Part shown: positions 5,570 to 8,327 of the stretch, in pieces
How the letters are laid out: each line of letters begins with the position of its first letter
Position numbering within the stretch: the first letter of the stretch is position 1
Assembly: GCA_902495545.1 (NCBI GenBank)
Contig: CABUXM010000084.1
Coordinates: 1 to 8,327 of the forward strand
Direction of reading: 5' to 3'
DNA from: an uncultured Collinsella sp.
GTDB taxonomy: Bacteria > Actinomycetota > Coriobacteriia > Coriobacteriales > Coriobacteriaceae
DNA length: 8,327 bases
Made by a program: the position numbers and the translations under genes
Notes under the pieces: generated by a model
The model's database searches: none
Seen by the model: only the letters and a program-made list of their open reading frames with translations
What the model was told of the DNA's origin: nothing

Positions 5570-6289
5570 ATGATTCCCAAATACGAGGCGATAGCTGCAG
5601 ATATTCGTCGCACTATCGAGGATGGCGCTCTTAAACCGGGCGACAAGCTTCCTACCGTCGTTGAGTTCTGCAAGCTCTATAACGTTTCCAAAATCACCGT
5701 CAAACGAGCTATTGAACAAATCACCGAAGAAGGTCTTATTACCAGCCGGCGTGGATCGGGTACCTACGTTAAGGACACGGCGGGGCTTCCCGGCCAGGCG
5801 TTTTTCCAGGGCAAAAACGACCGTGCCCAGGGTTTTTCGTATGAGCACCGCGGGGAGAAGGTGACCTCGGTGGTCTACGATTTCTCGATCGTTAATCCAC
5901 CGGCGGACATCGCAGCCCAGCTGGGAATCGCCGAGGATGACTTTGCCTATCACATCGTGCGCGTGCGTCAGGCCGACGAGAAGCCCATCGTTATCGAGTA
6001 CACCTACATGCCCCTCGAGCTGATTCCGGGCCTTAAAAAGAAGGACCTGTACGGATCGGTCTACCGCTTTGTCCGCGAGCAATGCGGGCTGAAAATTTCG
6101 AGCTTCCACCGTACCATTCGCGCCGTGGCAGCAACCGAGGAAGAAGCCGATCGCCTGGACACCAAACCTGGCTCTCCCCTGCTCGAGCTCACCCAGATCG
6201 GCTTTTTGGACAGCGGCGCCGCCTTTGAGTATTCGGTCTCGCGCAACGTTGGCGACCGCTTTGAGTTGCACAACGTAACGTTGGCATAG
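5570..6289 (+). CDS. GntR-family transcriptional regulator, HutC subfamily (wHTH plus UTRA)
   Basis: Cytoplasmic DNA-binding regulator of 239 residues, the usual length for HutC-type GntR proteins. Residues 1-67 form the winged helix-turn-helix: PKYEAIAADIRRTIEDGALK, PGDKLPTVVEF, the recognition helix around NVSKITVKRAIEQ (38-50), EEGLITSRRGSGTYV (53-67). Residues about 87-235 form the UTRA ligand domain, with DFAYHIVRVRQADEKPI (124-140), EYTYMPLELIPGL (143-155) and a C-terminal FEYSVSRNVGDRFEL (219-233). UTRA domains bind small effectors, often sugar phosphates or amino acids. The ATG at 5570 follows AAAGGAGG (5558-5565) by 4 nt. It lies between a divergent sugar kinase and a downstream mannose-6-phosphate isomerase, so a role in hexose metabolism is likely but unproven. 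No terminator separates it clearly from manA, so the two may be cotranscribed. Confidence 0.93.
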   Translation: MIPKYEAIAADIRRTIEDGALKPGDKLPTVVEFCKLYNVSKITVKRAIEQITEEGLITSRRGSGTYVKDTAGLPGQAFFQGKNDRAQGFSYEHRGEKVTSVVYDFSIVNPPADIAAQLGIAEDDFAYHIVRVRQADEKPIVIEYTYMPLELIPGLKKKDLYGSVYRFVREQCGLKISSFHRTIRAVAATEEEADRLDTKPGSPLLELTQIGFLDSGAAFEYSVSRNVGDRFELHNVTLA

Positions 6290-6304
6290 GTTTTTGTAGT
6301 CATC

Positions 6305-6340
6305 CGGGCGCTCGCTTTGAACAGTTTTACGCAGCGCCCG
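6305..6340 (+). other. Hairpin in the gntR-manA spacer
   Basis: CGGGCGCT (6305-6312) pairs perfectly with AGCGCCCG (6333-6340), with two more GC pairs possible inside after a bulged C. It stands between the regulator stop codon and the manA ribosome site and is not followed by a T tract, so it is not a standard terminator on the plus strand. It may mark an mRNA processing or stability boundary. Confidence 0.4.
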
Positions 6341-6363
6341 CGCAACACAATGGGGGTATGAAC

Positions 6364-7296
6364 ATGTCCGATTTGATTAAGCTGACGCCGATCTTCCACG
6401 AGAAGATCTGGGGCGGTCGCCAGCTCGAAACCGTATTTGGCTACGACATTCCCGATGGCCCCATCGGTGAGTGCTGGGCCATCTCGGCCCACCCCAACGG
6501 CGACTGCCAGATTGCGGAGGGCCCGTATGCTGGCCACACACTGTCGTGGCTGTGGGCCGAGCACCGTGAGCTTTTCGGCAACTGCGAGGGCAAGGAGTTC
6601 CCGCTGCTCGTTAAGATTCTGGACGCAAAGGACGACCTTTCGATCCAGATTCATCCCAACGACGAGTACGCCGCCGAGCACGAGAACGGCAGCCTGGGTA
6701 AAACCGAGTGCTGGTACGTGCTGGATTGCGAGCCCGGCGCCACGATTATCGTCGGCCAGCGTGCTAAAGACCGCACCGAGGCCGCACAGATGATCAAGGA
6801 CGGCCGCTGGGACGACATGCTCAACGTACTACCGATCCACAAGGGCGACTTTTTCCAGATTGATTCCGGTACCGTGCACGCCATCAAGACCGGCACGCTC
6901 ATTTTGGAGACGCAGCAGTCGAGCGATGTGACATATCGCCTGTACGACTACGACCGCCCCGGCACCGATGGCAAGCTGCGCCCGCTGCACATTGAGCAGA
7001 GCCTCGACTGCATCGACTTTGATGCTCAGGCTCCGACCGACGGCACGGTGACCGCGCCCGAGGTGGACGGCGTGACCGAGCTCGAGTCCAACCCCTGCTA
7101 CACCGTCGATCGCGTGCGCGTCGACGGCAGCAAAACCATCGACCAGCGCTGGCCCTTCATGTGCCTGTCGGTCATCGACGGCGAAGGCACCGTCTGCGGC
7201 GACCCCGTCCACAAGGGAAGCCACCTGCTGGCCCCGAGCACCGTCAGCTCCATCGACCTCGAAGGCAAGATGGAACTGATCGTCTCGCATCTGTAG
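6364..7296 (+). CDS. manA: Mannose-6-phosphate isomerase, class I
   Basis: Cytoplasmic zinc enzyme interconverting mannose-6-phosphate and fructose-6-phosphate, linking mannose use and mannosyl-donor synthesis to glycolysis. The 310 residues match the short Bacillus-type ManA (about 315). Cupin-fold zinc ligands are visible: SIQIHPND (93-100) with Gln95 and His97, GKTECWYVL (112-120) with Glu115, and DSGTVHAI (167-174) with His172; the conserved TYRLYDYDR (190-198) supplies the active-site Arg192. The N-terminal PIFHEKIWGGRQL (9-21) is the usual opening motif. Two ATGs lie two codons apart; 6364 is preferred because the GGGGGT (6352-6357) that can serve as ribosome site lies 6 nt before it but abuts the ATG at 6358. 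It lies 74 bp downstream of the GntR gene on the same strand and ends before its own terminator. Confidence 0.95.
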   Translation: MSDLIKLTPIFHEKIWGGRQLETVFGYDIPDGPIGECWAISAHPNGDCQIAEGPYAGHTLSWLWAEHRELFGNCEGKEFPLLVKILDAKDDLSIQIHPNDEYAAEHENGSLGKTECWYVLDCEPGATIIVGQRAKDRTEAAQMIKDGRWDDMLNVLPIHKGDFFQIDSGTVHAIKTGTLILETQQSSDVTYRLYDYDRPGTDGKLRPLHIEQSLDCIDFDAQAPTDGTVTAPEVDGVTELESNPCYTVDRVRVDGSKTIDQRWPFMCLSVIDGEGTVCGDPVHKGSHLLAPSTVSSIDLEGKMELIVSHL

Positions 7297-7320
7297 ATCG
7301 CACCAACAACCCAAACGCAA

Positions 7321-7358
7321 CAAGGGGCTCCCCCGTCCATGTACGGGAGAGCCCCTTG
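7321..7358. terminator. Intrinsic terminator after manA
   Basis: Arms 7321-7336 and 7343-7358 form a 16-bp stem around CCATGT, with one C-A mismatch at 7331/7348 on the plus strand that would be G-U on the minus strand. The plus-strand tail CTATATCTATTTAT is only moderately U-rich. It lies 24 nt after the manA stop codon and probably ends that transcript; it could also act on read-through from pcrA. Confidence 0.75.
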
Positions 7359-7395
7359 CTATATCTATTTATCAGCCCACCCGGCTCTCCAGATC

Positions 7396-7425
7396 AAAAA
7401 AGCGGACGAGCAGAGCGACGTTCGC
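7396..7425 (-). terminator. Candidate terminator of pcrA
   Basis: On the minus strand GCGAACG (7425-7419) pairs with CGTCCGC (7408-7402) in 6 of 7 positions around a 10-nt loop, then six T follow (7401-7396). The stem is imperfect, but the GC-ended stem plus U tract fits an intrinsic terminator for the transcript arriving from pcrA. Confidence 0.5.
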
Positions 7426-7441
7426 AAGCAACGTTATCTAA

Positions 7442-7570
7442 GGACCTGGACGGGCGTATGGGGCAACATCGATCGCGAGTTCCGCACGAGCCGGAGAGCA
7501 CTTAATGTGCTCTCCGTGCGAGCAGGACTGCCCGAGCAGGCGATGTTGCCCCATACGCCCGCCCAGGTCC
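7442..7570 (-). repeat. 129-nt multibranched inverted-repeat structure downstream of pcrA
   Basis: The outer arms 7442-7471 and 7541-7570 are 30-nt inverse complements with one A-C mismatch at 7450/7562 that becomes a U-G pair on the minus strand. Inside are a perfect 10-bp hairpin CGGAGAGCAC/GTGCTCTCCG (7492-7501 with 7507-7516, loop TTAAT) and a small hairpin CTGC-CCGA-GCAG (7528-7539). It begins 7 nt after the pcrA stop codon. No direct repeat flanks it and no T tract follows directly, so neither a recent transposable insertion nor a simple terminator explains it. It could be a 3' UTR structure, a small RNA or a palindromic repeat unit. Confidence 0.6.
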
Positions 7571-7577
7571 GCCGGGA

Positions 7578-8327
7578 TCACGACAGCTTGACGATCGGAG
7601 CAAAGCCCTTCATAAGCTTTTTGGTCTGGCCGGTCTTTTCGAATTGAACCTCGATCATGTCTCCGGCGACCGAGATCACGGTGCCCGTGCCAAAGGTCTT
7701 ATGACTCACGGTATCGCCCGCGGCAAAGTCTTGCGATGCGCTGGCGCGATCGACCTTGCGCTCCACCGTCGGGGATACCTTGGATGACGGCTTTTTGGCT
7801 CGCGGCGCGCCCGAACCAAAGGTCGAGGCAACACGACCGGCGTCGGGCGAAACCCCACGATGGCGCTCGGTGCCATAAGTGCTGCCGCCAAAGAAGTCAT
7901 CGAAGCTCGATCCGCTGCGCGATCCAGAGCCGCCGGTCGAGCGCGTATGCGAGCCAAACACCTTGCCGCCATACATATCCGAGCCCATACCCGAGCCAAA
8001 CGTGCCGTGACGGTCGCCGCGCTTCTCCCAGCCCGTGCCCTCAAAACCGGCAGAACCGATACCGCTAAACTCGATGTCCTCAAACGGAATCTCGTTGAGG
8101 AAGCGCGAGCGCGGATTGGCAGAGGTCGAGCCGTAGGTGCGACGCGTGGCCGCATAGGTCAGGAACAGGCGCTTGCGAGCACGCGTGATGGCGACGTAGG
8201 CCAAGCGGCGCTCCTCCTCGAGCTTGCCCGGATCGTCACTACCGCCAAAGTCGTGCACGTGCGGGAAGATGCCTTCCTCCATGCCGGCCACGAACACCGC
8301 CGGGAACTCCAGGCCCTTGGCGGAGTG
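7578..8327 (-). CDS. pcrA: ATP-dependent DNA helicase PcrA/UvrD, C-terminal part (N-terminus beyond window)
   Basis: Superfamily 1A 3'-5' helicase used in DNA repair, replication fork clearance and removal of stalled RNA polymerase. Only the last 249 residues are present, starting in motif V: HSAKGLEFPAVFVAGMEEG (1-19) then IFPH. Motif VI follows as EEERRLAYVAITRARKRLF (37-55), then SRFLNEIPFEDI (74-85). Residues about 86-200 are a long Gly/Ser-rich, low-complexity linker with FGSG and GGS-type repeats. Residues 201-248 form the C-terminal Tudor-like domain (GDTVSHKTFGTGTVISV, then GFAPIVKL) that in PcrA contacts RNA polymerase. The linker is roughly three times longer than the one I recall for Bacillus PcrA. 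The Walker motifs lie outside the window, so activity cannot be judged. The gene converges on manA. Confidence 0.94.
   Translation of the reverse strand, partial: HSAKGLEFPAVFVAGMEEGIFPHVHDFGGSDDPGKLEEERRLAYVAITRARKRLFLTYAATRRTYGSTSANPRSRFLNEIPFEDIEFSGIGSAGFEGTGWEKRGDRHGTFGSGMGSDMYGGKVFGSHTRSTGGSGSRSGSSFDDFFGGSTYGTERHRGVSPDAGRVASTFGSGAPRAKKPSSKVSPTVERKVDRASASQDFAAGDTVSHKTFGTGTVISVAGDMIEVQFEKTGQTKKLMKGFAPIVKLS

Noticed and set aside
5516..6271. 251-codon open frame on the minus strand opposite the GntR gene
   Set aside because: Antisense to a complete wHTH-UTRA protein with a strong ribosome site; composition is that of a mirror frame.
6271..6295. CAACG-TAA-CGTTG hairpin followed by TTTTT at the end of the GntR gene
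   Set aside because: Only a 5-bp AT/GC-mixed stem, inside the coding sequence, with 7 nt between stem and T run; too weak to call a terminator.
7442..7570. Reading the long inverted repeat as a MITE
   Set aside because: No target-site duplication flanks it and only one copy is in the window; a dispersed-repeat search would be needed before using that name.

Overview
The window looks like chromosomal DNA from a high-GC Actinomycetota of the Coriobacteriia, most likely Collinsella or a close relative. That placement is an inference from base composition, the mix of housekeeping proteins and the style of the intergenic hairpins; no rRNA is present to confirm it. I found no tRNA, rRNA, CRISPR array, insertion sequence, prophage gene or origin. 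All seven recognisable genes are ordinary core metabolism or maintenance genes, and none is visibly broken. The unusual content is in the intergenic spacers, several of which encode strongly structured RNA.

Layout. Positions 1-1127 (minus) hold most of a PLP-dependent aspartate-aminotransferase-like enzyme, cut by the window edge. It is divergent from a small acidic protein of unknown function at 1277-1531 (plus). That gene meets nhaA, a Na+/H+ antiporter at 1618-2976 (minus), across a bidirectional terminator that abuts a small palindromic hairpin. Upstream of nhaA comes ppaC, a manganese-dependent inorganic pyrophosphatase at 3244-4167 (minus), and then a ROK-family sugar kinase (probable glucokinase) at 4334-5287 (minus). 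An AT-rich divergent promoter region of 282 bp with a perfect 14-bp palindrome separates the kinase from a GntR/HutC-type regulator (5570-6289, plus). Class I mannose-6-phosphate isomerase manA follows (6364-7296, plus). The C-terminal third of a PcrA/UvrD helicase (7578-8327, minus) converges on manA and runs off the right edge.

How the genes may work together. ROK kinase, UTRA-domain regulator and ManA form a plausible hexose-phosphate entry group: one phosphorylates a hexose, one interconverts mannose-6-P and fructose-6-P, and the regulator sits between them with a sensor domain of the type that binds sugar phosphates and similar small ligands. This is inferred from context only. PpaC and NhaA are general housekeeping functions with their own terminators.

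Best leads. (1) The nhaA leader folds on the coding strand as a three-way junction followed by an intrinsic terminator and a hairpin next to the Shine-Dalgarno, which is the architecture of a riboswitch or attenuator. (2) A 129-nt multibranched structure closed by a 30-bp stem lies 7 nt after the pcrA stop codon. (3) Two hairpins with unrelated stems share a 13-nt loop of the form GGGAC-N4-TTA, which suggests a dispersed REP-like repeat family.
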